From Cyrtodaria siliqua (lineage: Eukaryota; Mollusca; Bivalvia; Adapedonta; Hiatellidae): 64,000 nt of DNA. The notes under the pieces are model-generated. The model made no database searches. It had not been told where the DNA came from and saw nothing but the letters and a program-made list of their open reading frames with translations. This document shows, piece by piece, positions 47,568 through 59,660 of this stretch. The translations under genes were made by a program, and so were the position numbers. The stretch lies in assembly GCA_037043455.1 (NCBI GenBank), contig JAWPHD010001348.1, positions 124,001-188,000 on the forward strand, in the 5' to 3' direction. Numbering within the stretch: the first letter of the stretch is position 1; each line of letters begins with the position of its first letter.

Positions 47568-48149
47568 TGTCATCATATTACTTTTTGTAATTTTTGCTTT
47601 CTGTGTTTCTGTATACTAACTGTGGATTTATTTGAAATTAGTTTCTATTACCAGGATTATTTTGTTATCTAAAACAGTGACCATTAAATCAAAGGATCTT
47701 AATAATTGTGATTGTATTTTGTAAGTTTTTTGTGTATGTGTGCTTTAGAATGGATTGGGTGATTTACTCTAATTACACGTAATTGCAGCTATTAAATTTA
47801 ATGTTTGTCCGCCGCCCGGCTTCGAACAGTTAATTGAGTGATCATTTAAATAAATCATTCAACCTTACGGATAATAACAGTGATTTACAGTAGTATGGAT
47901 ATGAGACAATACTACTTTGGTGTTACATTATAGAAACATTTTACGACAATATTGCTGGATACAATTATGGGATTATAAACTTTGGACATTCATTTATTTG
48001 TGGATACTTATAAGATTGGTGAGTGAGCTATTAACAGTTAAACTTCATAAAATGTATGAAACATGGATGGGCCACTTTCAAAGTATTGATTTAAGTTTCA
48101 AATAATCAAGTACATTCTGTCCCTGTCTTGTCTTGTCTTGTCAGTCGGT
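47568..48149. other. Intergenic, nothing recognised
   Basis: AT-rich. TCTTGTC is repeated three times at 48,120-48,140 at the entry to the minisatellite. Confidence 0.3.
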
Positions 48150-49165
48150 TCGTAGGCCTGTCCAGAGTCCTGTCCAATATTTAATACTTATACGTTTTAT
48201 CCAGGTGATATCATATAAATGTCCGTCTGTCTGTTCAACATTGAATACTTATATACTTCATACAGGAATCATTAAATTAAATGTCAGACTGGCTGTACAA
48301 AATTGAATACTTAAAAAATATAATATTTACAGATGATATCTTTCAATTGTCCGTATGTCTGTCCTATATTTAATACTTATAAACATATACAGGTATATAT
48401 CAAATAAATGTCTGTAAGTTTGTTCAACATTTAATACTTATAAACTATATACAGGTAATATTATATAAATGTCCGTAGGTCTGTCCACTATTTAATACTT
48501 CTAAAGAAGGATACAAATATCGGACAGGGAAAGCAGCATTTAAGGACGACAGTCAACCATAGAACACAAAATCAAACACGCAAACAGACAAACGAAAAGG
48601 CAAAAGTAATAAAAAATGCAAACGACATCACAAACACAAAAGGGTTGACAATAGGGCTACCGCCTTGGAACGGTCAGTGGCAAAGTAGGCCACTGGGGGT
48701 TTAAACCGGTTCTAGGGTGCACCAAACCTCACACTTACACTACTGTCATCCCATTAAAACAGGACAGTGTAAATAAAGAAATCCCCGACATGATCTAAAC
48801 TCTAACCAACAAGGCAGCATCAATAGGCAATATAAGTAAAACACAAATATGATCGTGTAAATATAATACAAAAAAACAATAGCCTAGAAAGCCACAATGA
48901 AGGTACTCAATGACTTGGCAGAAGTATAAACTATATCACATATAATTGTCCGTCTGTCTGTACAACAGGTAATACTCATAAGCTTAATACAGGTGATGCT
49001 ATATAAATATCCATCTGTCTGAACATAAACTATATACAGATGATATCATGTAGGTGTTTTCGGTCTGTCCAATATTTAATGCTTAAAACACTATATTCAG
49101 ATGGGATCACATAAGCTGAACACAGATGACATCATGTATGCGTTTGTCTGTCTGTACTACATTAA
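48150..49165. repeat. 62-bp minisatellite, about ten units, interrupted by R2
   Basis: Units carry AATGTCCGTCTGTCTGTTCA, ATTTAATACTTATAAAC and ATATACAGGTGATATCATA. Six units lie at 48,150-48,510 and four more decayed ones at 48,945-49,165. The gap is filled by a minus-strand R2 copy. Confidence 0.8.
48515..48935 (-). mobile_element. R2 repeat inserted in the minisatellite
   Basis: The reverse complement of the 45,170-45,470 copy (ATCGGACAGGGAAAGCAGCA, GGTTGACAATAGGGCTACCG) up to about 48,790, followed by about 145 bases of unknown sequence before the minisatellite resumes. Confidence 0.7.
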
Positions 49166-49440
49166 ATACGTATATATACATTTTCACATAAATAGGCTAG
49201 AATAAAATAATACTTTGAAATTAAATTAAAAACTCACTTGAGTATTTTACGTTATTATTGTCTATTTCTCTTTTATTACATGTGTAATAATTTGAAATAC
49301 AAAGAATTAATCTTTACAGTTAGATCATTTATTCAAACTATTCAACTTAAATTGTAATTACAAAATACTGAATATGAACAACACGGGCTTCTATTATTAT
49401 CAGAGTTTTGTGCATTTCATATTTAAGATGATAGTGCACG
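49166..49440. other. AT-rich leader before the Tx1-type LINE
   Basis: No motif is recognised. It may be the 5' untranslated region of the LINE. Confidence 0.3.
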
Positions 49441-49539
49441 TTTCAGGTGAATATTTTTTTCATATTTTTTTCATTTTATTCTACTTTTTTAATAACTCCT
49501 CTGTGTGCAACGGTAATTTACGAACAATTTATACTGAAT

Positions 49540-50240
49540 ATGGAACTTAAAATATTATCTGTTAATTGTCAGGGTCTTGGTTCTGTTGAAAAACGATTAG
49601 ATGTTTTCAATTACTTGAAATCTAAAAACTGTGATATATATTGTCTGCAAGATATTCATTCAACTCATATATCTGAAAAGTTTATTGAATCACAGTGGGG
49701 CAGTAAATGCCTTTTTTCTTCATATTATTCAAAATCAAGAGGGGTAGCAGTCTTATTTAATAAAAACATAGATTTTAAAGTTCATAATCATATAAATGAC
49801 CCTGACGGTAATTATTTAAAAGTAGATTTAAATGTTGATAATAACAGATTTACACTTGTTTCATTATATGGCCCAAATAGTGACTGTCCTACCTTTTTTT
49901 GAAAACCTGATTTCACAGGTAAACACCTTCAATAATAACTCCACTATTCTCTGTGGCGATTTTAATGTGGTACAGGATCCAAAACTAGATTTTTTTAATT
50001 ACAAATACATTAACAATGTTGCATCACATAATAAATTACTAGAAATTAAAGATCAATATAATTTAGTTGATCCATTTAGAGAATTCAACCCGGATACTAG
50101 GCGATATACATGGAGAAGGAAAACCCCTTTAAAACAAGCTAGGCTTGATTTTTTTTCTAGTATCAGAATCACTATTATCATCAAATAATAATTGTTCAAT
50201 TGCATCAAGTTACAGATCAGACCACTCTATGATTATTTTG
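49540..50240 (+). pseudogene. LINE D endonuclease domain
   Basis: An AP-endonuclease-like fold starts at MELKILSVNCQGLGS (about 49,540). LYGPN (about 49,866) and CGDFNVVQDP (about 49,960) follow, with YRSDHSMI near 50,209, the conserved SDH end of the domain. The reading changes frame near 49,900 and again near 50,145, both close to T-rich runs. Confidence 0.8.
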
Positions 50241-53200
50241 AATATTACATTTACACCTTTTAGAAAAGGTAAGCCATTATGGAAACATAACAATAGTTTG
50301 CTGCAAGATATAAATTACTTAACTGTTATAAATGAAAAAATCAATGATATAAATACTCAGTATGCAGTACCGATATATCAAACAGATAACATAAAAAATA
50401 TACCAAATGAAGAAATTCAATTTACCATAAATGACCAACTATTCTTAGAAACTTTATTAATGGAAATTAGGGCTAAATCAATTTCGTATTCATGTTTTAA
50501 AAAGAAAGAAAATGAAAGAATTGAAAAGGAATTAATAGATGAAATTGAAAAAATTGAACATGATCTATCACAAAATAATATGGAACGACTAGAAACATTA
50601 AAAGATTCCTTAAAAAATATAAGAAAACTAAAAATGCAAGGTATATTAATTAGATCACATGCTCAAATAATAGAAGAGGATGAAAAGCCATCAAAATATT
50701 TCTGTAACTTAGAGTCTCATAGTTATTCAAGTAAAATAATTCCAAAAATAGAAAAAGAAAATGGTACATTTATTACAAACCAAGATGAACTTTTAGACGA
50801 AGCTTAAACTTTTTACCAAACATTGTACAGAAATAAAGATCCTGAACTTTTAGATGTAAATTTAGAACTTGAACTTGAAGATTGCACAGTGCCTAAATTA
50901 AGTAACCAAGAATCCTCTGCTATTTAGGGGCTTTTAACATATGAACAGGCTACTAATTCGCTTAAATCTATGGCAAATAACCGCAGTTCTGGTACTGATG
51001 GATTTAGTGCAGACTTTTTTAAGGTATTTTGGAGTCAGATTGGTCATTTTGTTATAAGATCAATAAATTATGGTTTTATAAATAAAGAGTTATCAGTTAC
51101 TCAAAAACAGGGAATAATAACATGCATCCCAAAAGAAAACAAATCTAGATATCAAATAAAAAACTATAGACCAATTTCTTTACTAAATTCTATATATAAA
51201 ATAGCATCAGGAGCAATAGCGAATAGAATAAAAACAACATTAAATAAACTATTTCATAAAGATCAGACAGGTTTCATGGCAGGCAGATATGTAGGGGAAA
51301 ACACAAGGATTTTATACGATGTAATGCATTATGCGGAGGAAAACCATTTACCGGGCTTACTTTTATTAGTGGACTTCGAAAAAGCGTTTGACTCACTTTC
51401 ATGGAAATTTATAGACAAACTTATGACTCTTTTTGGTTTTGGTAATTCTATTATATCATGGGTCCATGTCCTTTATAAAAATGCTACACTAGCAGTCACT
51501 CAGGGAGGTAATATTTCATCTTTTTTTAACATAGGAAGAGGTTGTCGACAGGGAGACCCACTATCTCCATATATTTTTATTCTATGCTCTGAAATACTAG
51601 CAATTAAAATAAGAAATAATAAAAACATTAAAGGAATTAAAATTAACAATACTGAGTTTAAAATGTCTCAATATGCAGACGACACATCCACAATTCTTGA
51701 TGGATCAGAGTCCTCTCGAAATGAAACACTAAATGAGCTCACAAATTTTGCAAATATCTCAGGGTTATGCGTAAACTTCGATAAAACACAGGTTGTGTGG
51801 ATTGGAATTAAGAAATACAGTAGTCAGACAATAAAAACGAAATGGAAACTAAACTGGGGAAAAAACGATTTCAAATTATTAGGAATATATTTTCATGTCG
51901 ATCTAGACAAAATGAATAATATCAATTATAAGGAAAAAATAAATACTATAACATTTAAAATTAAACAATGGAAAAGAAGATATTTGACCCCATTAGGGAA
52001 AATTACTGTTATCAAAAGTTTGCTTTTACCTATTTTAAACCATATTTTTTTAGCATTACCAAATCCTAATGAAAACATAATCAAAGAAATAAATTCATTT
52101 TTTTATGATTTCATATGGGGCGGGACAGCCAATATAAAACAAAAAGTTATTATTAAACAATACATTGAAGGGGGGTTAAAAATGATCATCACTGAAGCAT
52201 TTATTTTAGCTCTTAAGGCAACATGGATTAGGAGATTACTACGTATAATGGGAAACAGGACTGAACTAATAGAACACGAAATTAGTTTATCAAGTCTTAC
52301 CAATTTTGGAAATGCTTACACAGAAACAAAGATCAACAAAATTAGCAATTCATTTTGGCGGGATGTTCTTAAATCACACAATAACATAATACAATTAAAC
52401 AAAATAACAACTTTTGAACAGTTTCTTCAGACGCCAATATTTCAAAATAATAATTTGTTAGTGGAAAACCCATAATAAATAAGCTATGCAATGAAAAAGG
52501 TATATATTTTATTAATGATATAGTGTTAGAAAAAGGGGAATTTTTAACAGAAACAGAATTTAAAAAAGTATACAACCTAAAAACCAACTTTCTACAGTTT
52601 CATGGATTAACTCAAGCAATAAAGAAATTAGCAAAGAAAAATTGCATAACTATGAACAGTAAAAAAATGCAAAATCCTCTTTTACCTACCACTATAAATA
52701 TATATTTTAAATCCATAAAAGGATGCCAACATTTTTACAATGTTCTAAATAATATTGATGAAGTACCCAGTTCAAAATTTAAATGGGAGCAAATTTATAA
52801 TATTTCAGAGGAAACATGGAAAGACATATTTTTATCACCTTTCAAATATAAATATAGTTCAACCTTACAATGGTTTCAAGCCAGAATTAATCATAGAATT
52901 TTACCAACAAGGAAATACTTGAAACTAATTAAAGCTGTCCCAAGCTCATTATGTCATTACTGTAATCAAGGGGAAAGTATTATTCATTTACTCTGGACAT
53001 GTCCTTCACAAGATCATTTCTTCAAAAAATGCAATCATGGTTTATAAGGAACAGTATTACTTTGCCTTTTATTGAAGAATTATTTATATTTAATATAGGA
53101 GAACAATATATACTAGCTGATTTGAATATCATATTAGAAATTAAATACTATATTTTCTCGGCCAAAAAACTAACTTCCCCATTATCTATTACTGCACTTC

Positions 53201-53314
53201 ACAACAGACTTTAAATACTCCTTCAGGGCAAACAAATATATAGCAGTTAAAGATAATACCTTAAAAACCTTTGAAAAAATTTGGAACAAATACAAAACTT
53301 TATTCCAAGATTAA
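50241..53314 (+). pseudogene. LINE D reverse transcriptase and C-terminus
   Basis: One frame runs from 50,145 to 52,475 with two in-frame stops (TAA 50,805-50,807 and TAG 50,925-50,927). RT blocks: SSGTDGFSADFFKVFW (about 50,982), RPISLLNSIYKI (about 51,168), GFMAGRYVGENTRI (about 51,271), VDFEKAFDSLSW (about 51,370), RGCRQGDPLSPYIF (about 51,540) and catalytic YADD intact at 51,672-51,683. After a frameshift near 52,470 the C-terminal part continues with CHYCNQG...HLLWTCPS, a CCHC-like motif (about 52,951-53,004), then another shift near 53,040, and ends at 53,314. Confidence 0.85.
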
Positions 53315-53745
53315 ATTTAATAAACACCAACTTAGTCCCTTCCACAGAACTTGTGTTATATCCAGGCTCTCGTAAAACAAAGTTTAAAAAAATAAATATA
53401 AATAGATTAATAAGTAAAAGATCTACTATTGTAACAAACAAGACATGTGACTAGACCCTGACAATAACATCTTCCATAATGTAACATATTATTGATATTG
53501 TATTATATGGGTAACCGTGCACACAGAGTATCTCTTTTCTCTTTTTTTCCTTCTTTCTTTTAGAGGATTAAGAGAAGGTCCATTAATTTTTTTTCTTTAA
53601 GACATTATAAGATTGACAGCAGTTTTTACAAAAATGAGTGAAAGAGTATGAGAGAGTATTTATGGAATACATGTATTGATTTTGTAAAATCTAAATGGGC
53701 CACTACAATCGTGTAGAATGGCTGAGAAAAAAAAAAAAAAAAAAA

Positions 53746-54369
53746 TTATGCATATCAAATACAAACACTTATTTTCAATGTGGCCTTCGAACAATAATGC
53801 TATAATAGTTATACATACATATAACAACATTCATGAGCACACACGCAAACATCCATATACACAAAAATACTACAAATCCGACAAACACTCATTGGTTAAT
53901 ACATTCATAATATTCTTAATTCATAATCAAGATATCCATAGTGTCATATATGACGGATATTTAAGCAATTACATGCATATAGTGCCAGTTTCACTAAAGA
54001 AAAAATAAATAACAACAACCCAACAGCGACATAATTATATAGTATTATCAGCTAGTTTATATCCTGTTTTTGGAAAAGAAATTGTTTTAAATTGTATTTA
54101 ATGAATGGACTGGACCATTTGGAATAGGATCGTCTGGCCACGTGATTTTGTTTGCATAATCAACGCGGGTCCCCTGAAGATTGTTCATTCTGGTTTATGT
54201 CACCGTAGAATGAACATCTCTTCGAGATAAATAACTTTGGTAATAGATAACATTTCCGGGTAATACTATTGCCGAATAGCTTAAGGAAAAATGCGATAGT
54301 GTCATTTTAGACTATGGTCACTGACTAGCTTAACGTGAAAGGTGCCATAGATCTGGGATTTGTTAAAGA
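53746..54369. other. Intergenic, nothing recognised
   Basis: Flank of the LINE D insertion, with no recognised repeat. Confidence 0.3.
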
Positions 54370-54651
54370 TACCTTGGTCTAAATTCAACAAATCTTTGAG
54401 CACAATAATCAGACCCAGACTCAAAATCTAATTTTTTGCAAACCCTATCAAAACAAAAGTATGGGTAAGAATTGTGAGATTCAGACATTTTCTGTTACAT
54501 TACCTTTAAAATTACTCATTTCTGTAAGTAAATATAGTAATTTTCTTGCAAAATTGTTTTTATTTGGAATTTAAAAAAATGAGATTTTGAGTCGAGTCCG
54601 ATTCTTGTGCTCAAAAGTTTGATGAATATTAGTCCTGGTATAAGATGTACC
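54370..54651. mobile_element. Small TIR/foldback MITE with possible TA target
   Basis: Arms of about 60 bp (54,371-54,431 and 54,590-54,649) are inverted with roughly three quarters identity. Shared blocks are TTTGAGCACAAKAATC and GACTCAAAATCT. TA borders both ends. It is an old copy with no coding capacity. Confidence 0.55.
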
Positions 54652-54954
54652 AGAGTTTCAGCTTGTCAATAGAGTAGTATATGTAGTATATACTGTGCTT
54701 CAAAACCGCCAGAGAGGATTTGATGAACTAGTGTATCTGAGGCCTCGACTTGTATATATAAATATAGTAATAGATCTAACCCCATTAATTATATGTGACT
54801 CCAAGCCCATAAACCCATTTTAAATAATCTAAGTTGATTTATTGTGCAAGTCTCTTTAATGAATAGTTAATCATTTGTTATAATCAACGGACAAAGCAGT
54901 CCCGAGGAAAATATTATATCTATAGTTTAAAAGAGCGTTGCACGTTACAAATGT
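54652..54954. other. Sequence upstream of the gypsy primer-binding site
   Basis: A 5' LTR is expected here, but nothing matches the LTR-like repeat at 60,570. Either the 5' LTR has been replaced or the element's 5' end is rearranged. Confidence 0.35.
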
Positions 54955-55034
54955 TGCGCCCAACGTGGGGCACTATTATCATATCAATTTGATAAGCTTA
55001 CCCGATCTACAATATACACATGATGGATGGGCAA

Positions 55035-55985
55035 CGTTCAGATGGACAACATTCGGCTGGCTCATACAGAGGAGCTGAAGCGATGTTATGATCAACTAGA
55101 AGAGTTGAGGGTACATATGCGCATGATGAAGTTAGAGAATGAAAAGCTCAAGCTTGAGAAGGAGCTGAAGCCCTACAGAAGCTAGAACAATCCCTGTTGG
55201 CAGCTTCGACGCCGATACCACGACGTTTGTTACCCAAGACACCAGTTAGTCAAGGGGCCATGGTGAAGTTTTATGGCATACTTAAGTGTGCGGATAAAAA
55301 GACAGATACCGACCAGGGGCCGGACAGTGTTGTGAGTAAAGGAAAGGAGACAACTTCCTGTGTTGAGGGTAGCAAGGGTGCTGCCATGAAGCCCGCGACC
55401 TACGATGGAACCGGGCCATGGACTAACTACAAAGCTGAAAGTTGAACAAGTGGTCATATGATAAGAAGGGGTTATATCTTTCTGTGTCGCTAAGAGGGCA
55501 GGCACAGGGCGTGTTTGGAAATCTAGCTTCGAAATCTAATATGATCAACTAGTAAAGGGTCTGGAAGAAAGATTTTCACCACCAAATCAAACAGAGCTCT
55601 TATTAGCTCAGATATGCGGTTAAAGATAAAGCAGTCTAGACCAGCTGACTTGAATGATGCTGTCAGACATGCAGTTGAATTAGAGGCATTTTAAAGAGCG
55701 GAAAAGAAGCAAGAAGCGAAGATAGTTATGAAGACCGCTGATGAATCGTCGGAGCTGAACGACATGAAGAAGAGAGTGAGAGTGGAGGAAATGCAAGCCA
55801 GCATTGAACATATGAATGAGCAATTATCATTGCGCACAGGGATAGTCTTCCAATGTAAACTGCAGAGACCGAGGACGTTGGAGAGGATCATTTTATCGGC
55901 CTGGTACTAATTGATTGAGGCTCGGACAAACACCTGAAGAAAGATTGCCCTTCACTAGATAATAAAGAAAGTCTAAAGAACCCAG
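55035..55985 (+). pseudogene. gag: gag remnant of the gypsy element
   Basis: It opens with a coiled-coil-like stretch (LKRCYDQLEELRVHMRMMKL, about 55,075-55,135). The gag signature TYDGTGPWTNYKA is at about 55,401-55,437, then LRGQAQGVFGNL and LEERFSPPNQTELL in shifted frames. At about 55,617 the text jumps to KQSRPADLNDAVRHAVELEA, so much of the middle is deleted. A decayed zinc-knuckle end (KHLKKDCPSL, about 55,928-55,957) remains, but its first cysteine pair is lost. Confidence 0.75.
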
Positions 55986-56039
55986 ATGCACAAAGTTCAA
56001 AAGTTCAAAAGCAGACGTTGTTCACAAAGTTAAACTGCA

Positions 56040-56320
56040 GGCAAACAGCTGACAGGAATTTATACAACAGCCAAATTAGAAGGACGGGTCGTCGATTGTC
56101 CTATAGATACAGGTGCAACATTAACGCTTATGTCATCGTCGATATGGGAAAACATGATACCTGAGTTTAAACTGGAAGAATGCCATGGCAATATAGTGTC
56201 AGCATCTGGTGATAAGTTAGAAATATTCGGGAAGACGAATATAAAATTGAACTTCCAAGGCATTATGGTTGAGTTAAAAGTAGTTAATACTTGGGCTTGA
56301 CTTCATGAAGCAGTGCCATG
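56040..56320 (+). pseudogene. Protease region of the gypsy element
   Basis: The aspartic protease active site reads PIDTGATLTLMS, with Asp-Thr-Gly at 56,106-56,114. It is followed by SASGDKLEIFGK and a GI-M-V strand pattern. A stop lies soon after, at about 56,297, followed by the GLDFMKQCHVTI segment. Confidence 0.8.
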
Positions 56321-57348
56321 TTACCATTAATGTTGAAGCAGAAACCTGCAGTATAGATGGAACGATTGTCGAATTACAGTGTATGGGAAAGATAGGCTGT
56401 TACAGAGTGACGGTAGCCTACACACTAGATGTTCCCAGTTAGTCTGAAGTCATCATACATGGAAAGATAGTGGAGAATTTTTACCGAGATGAAGTTGGTT
56501 TAGTGGAACCTTTACCTGGAGAACTTGGTCATAGAAGTGGGTTGGTAGCTAGGACCCTTGTTAAGATGAACAACTTCTTACCAGTACGGTACGCTAATTT
56601 TTCGAATGAGGAAAAAACATTGTAACCGGGAACGAATATAGCCATCGTTAGTCCAGTTGCAGACGTTAGTCAAGAAAATGTATGGAGGCAGAAGAACCGA
56701 TCTAATAGATGTGAAACTGCTGATATTCCTGAACATCTTGAAGATCTTTTCGTACGATCCACAAGTGGCATGACAACCTCACAAAAGAACGCAGTAGCAA
56801 AGTTGTTAATGAAATACAGAAATACATTTTCTACATCAGATCATGACCTTGGTAAAACGGGTATAATAAAGCATAGGATTGCAACTGTAGACGCGCAGCA
56901 TATAAAACAACGGATGAGAAGGGTCCCAGTGCATCTACAAGATCAAGTCGATCAACATATTGATGCGATGTTGGAAGATGATATAATCCAACCGTCTACA
57001 AGCCCTTGGTCCAGCAGCATTATGCTTGTACAGAAGAAAGATGGATCCAGACGCTTTTGTATAGATTATAGACGTCTGAACGATGTTACTATAAAATATT
57101 CATATCCACTATCAAGGATTGTCGAATCTCTTGATCTACTAGCCGGATCCAGATGGTTTTCATGTCAGATTTGAGCTCTGGGTATTGGCAGGTCGAAGTT
57201 GAACAAAAATACAGGCCAAAGACAGCTTTTGCTACTAGACGTGGATTATTTGAATATAAAATGATGCCCTTTGGTTTGCGCAATGCCCCCGCAACGTTTG
57301 AGAGACTTATGGAAACTGTATTATCGGTTCTCCATTGGTAAATATGCC
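56321..57348 (+). pseudogene. pol: Reverse transcriptase of the gypsy element, catalytic box deleted
   Basis: The RT begins near 56,770. Blocks are LEDDIIQPSTSPWSSSIMLV (about 56,972), KKDGSRRFCIDYRRLND (about 57,033), DLSSGYWQVEVE (about 57,166, after a shift at about 57,160), KTAFATRRGLFEYKMMPFGL and RNAPATFERLME. After LHW at 57,341 a stop appears and the next recognisable residues are MTGKTFEDML. The segment with the YxDD catalytic aspartates that should lie between them is absent, so polymerase activity is lost. Confidence 0.85.
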
Positions 57349-57350
57349 TA

Positions 57351-58115
57351 ATGACCGGGAAGACATTTGAAGATATGCTTTCCAACCTGGAAATGGTATT
57401 TCAAAGATTCGAAAAGTATGACCTGAATCTGAAGCCTAGGAAATGCCATTTATTTCAGAAAGAAGTTGAGTATCTTAGGCACATAGTTTGCGAAGATGGC
57501 GTGAAAACAGATCCAAAGAAAACTAACTGTGTAAGACTGTGGCCAGAACCCCGATGTGTTAAGGACGTACGATCTTTCCTGTGGTTATGTAGTTATTATC
57601 GAAGATTCATATTTAAGTACTCGGAGATCGCCAAGCCACTGCATGAATTGACCGAGAAGAACCGGATGTTTTATGGACAGAAGAATGTTCCAGAGCTTTC
57701 AACAGTATTGGCCCATCTTGACTTCTCGAAACCCTTCATACTAGACACGGACGCCATCGAAGTTGCAATAGCTGCTGTGCTGTCACAGAACATTAACGGT
57801 GAAGAACGCGTTGTTGCGTATGCCAGTAGGACGCTAAGTAATACTGAAAAGAAATATTGTGTGACAAGAAATGAGTTGTTAGCTGTTGTGTGAAGTACTT
57901 TCGGCATTATTTGTACTGAAAACAATTTATCATGAGGACTGACCATTGATCATTACGTTGGTTAATGAACTTCCGAAACACTGAGGGTCAGGTGGCAAGA
58001 TGGCCTGAGACATTGTCACCATTTTCTTTTACAGCAGAAAATAGACAGGGACGATTGCATCGAAATGCCGATAGTTGGAGCCGTATTCCATGCAAGAAAT
58101 GTGGTAGGGACGATA
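57351..58115 (+). pseudogene. pol: RT connection and RNase H of the gypsy element
   Basis: The connection domain is seen from LNLKPRKCHLF to FLWLCSYYRRFI. RNase H follows with the first catalytic Asp in FILDTDA (about 57,743-57,763) and Glu in RNELLAVV (about 57,867). After a frame break at 57,893 come the third Asp in MRTDH (about 57,930) and the fourth in NADSWSR (about 58,067). All four acidic residues are still readable, but in two frames. Confidence 0.8.
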
Positions 58116-58299
58116 ATGTAAAAGAAAATATGGAAGATGGAGAGCAAGCTTATATTGAATTTAAGACAGTTAATACGGAGGAGATGAATATGAAAACGTA
58201 CCAGGATGCTGACAAAGAAATAGGTTTAGTGAAAACGTTGGTGAGTGAGAAGGAAAAGCCAGACTTCAAAGAAATGTCATCTGGAGCTATGTATTAAAG

Positions 58300-59660
58300 T
58301 CTCTATTGCACCAATTCAATAGACTAGAAGTACACGATTTTCTATTAGTTCGACGATGGGAACAACTGGATATTGACGAAAACATTTATCAAGTTATAGT
58401 CCCATTTAGAAAACGACGGGAAGTTTTGAGATTTTCCCATGATGTTAGATCATCCGGCCATCTTGGAATAAGAAAACTCTACAGAAGACACGCCTGAATT
58501 ACTATTGGCCTGATCTACAGAATGATGTCCGGACATATGTTGCAGGATGTGAGACATGCATGAAACGTAAGGGACCATCACAGACAAAACGAGCACCAAT
58601 GCAACTTTATCAGAGTGGCTATCCAATGGAACGTCTGGCGATAGATATTTTGGGAGAACTACCAATGACTGAAAATGGGAACCGATACATTTTAGTCATC
58701 GCAGACTATTTTACAAAATGGACTGAATGTTTTCCCATGTCAAATATGGAAGCCAAGACGGTGGCAAAAACATTGGTAAAGCAGGAAATAGCCAGACTGG
58801 GAACGTCATCCAAGATTCACTCAGATCAAGGACGTCAGTTTGAGAGTAGATTATTTCAAAAAATGTGCAATATGTTTGGCAAAACCCGCACTACCGCGTA
58901 CCACCCACAATCTGACGGCATGAGAGCGCTTTAATCGTACATTAGCTACCATAATAAGCGCTTTGTTTCAGAAAATCTAAATGTTTGGAACGAGCACATT
59001 CCTTATGTGATGATGGCCTATCGTAGTTCAGAACACGAAACCACTGGTATGAGTCCCAATTTATTAATGTTAGGTCATGAGGTTGCAACTCCTTTAGATC
59101 TTATGTATGAAATGCCATATATTATAAGGTCTGTCCCTAATAATCAATGGGTTTGGGATTTGCAAGAGAAATTGGAAGTAGCCCATACCGCGGGTAGGCA
59201 AAATACCGGTCGATCTATGAAACGTCAAAAGCAAATTCATGATAGACGAACGTCTTATGAACAATATAAGATAGGTGACAAAGTTTATATTTATTTTCCT
59301 ATAAAGAAGGTTGGAACTTCCTCTAAATTCACGTCATTTTGGCGAGGTCCCTATGCCATTACAGAGAAAGTCTCTGATGTGTTGTATAAAGTTAAATGTG
59401 GTCGAAATATGTTCGAACAGGTAATACATTGTGATCGAATTAGAAAATGCAAGGATCCGAGATTGATATGCGAGGATGACAATATGTCTGATGATCATGC
59501 CGATAGTTCAAGAACAGAGGATGAAATTGAAAATGAGAATGATATTGTAATAGCCGATGGAAATTCAGATAATGAGAATTCTGATATCACATATCGTGTA
59601 AAAAGGAAACGTAAATCTCCTGTTTGGGCTAAAGACTACATATTCTCTGTTCAGGAGTGA
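58300..59660 (+). pseudogene. pol: Integrase of the gypsy element with GPY/F module
   Basis: The zinc-binding part shows FSHDVRSSGHLGIRKLYRR (about 58,431) and, after a stop at 58,495, GCETCMKRKG (about 58,549). The core has Asp in AIDILGELP (about 58,642), Asp in HSDQGRQFES (about 58,819) and Glu just after SDGM at about 58,924, preceded by a one-base shift. The C-terminal GPY/F module is FWRGPYAI (about 59,338-59,361). An acidic tail (DDNMSDDHADSSRTEDEIEN) ends at a TGA, 59,658-59,660. Confidence 0.85.

Larger units (their letters stand above)
49441..53745 (+). mobile_element. LINE D, Tx1/L1-type non-LTR retrotransposon, fairly young
   Basis: It contains endonuclease, reverse transcriptase and C-terminal region in order, then about 410 bases of 3' UTR and an A tract at 53,726-53,746. 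The reverse transcriptase style (GRGCRQGDPLSPYIFILCSE, QYADD) fits the L1 superfamily, probably Tx1. Only about four frameshifts and two stops break it, many fewer than in LINEs A-C, so it is the youngest LINE here. No target duplication was found. Whether ORF1 at 47.3 kb belongs to it is open. Confidence 0.8.
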
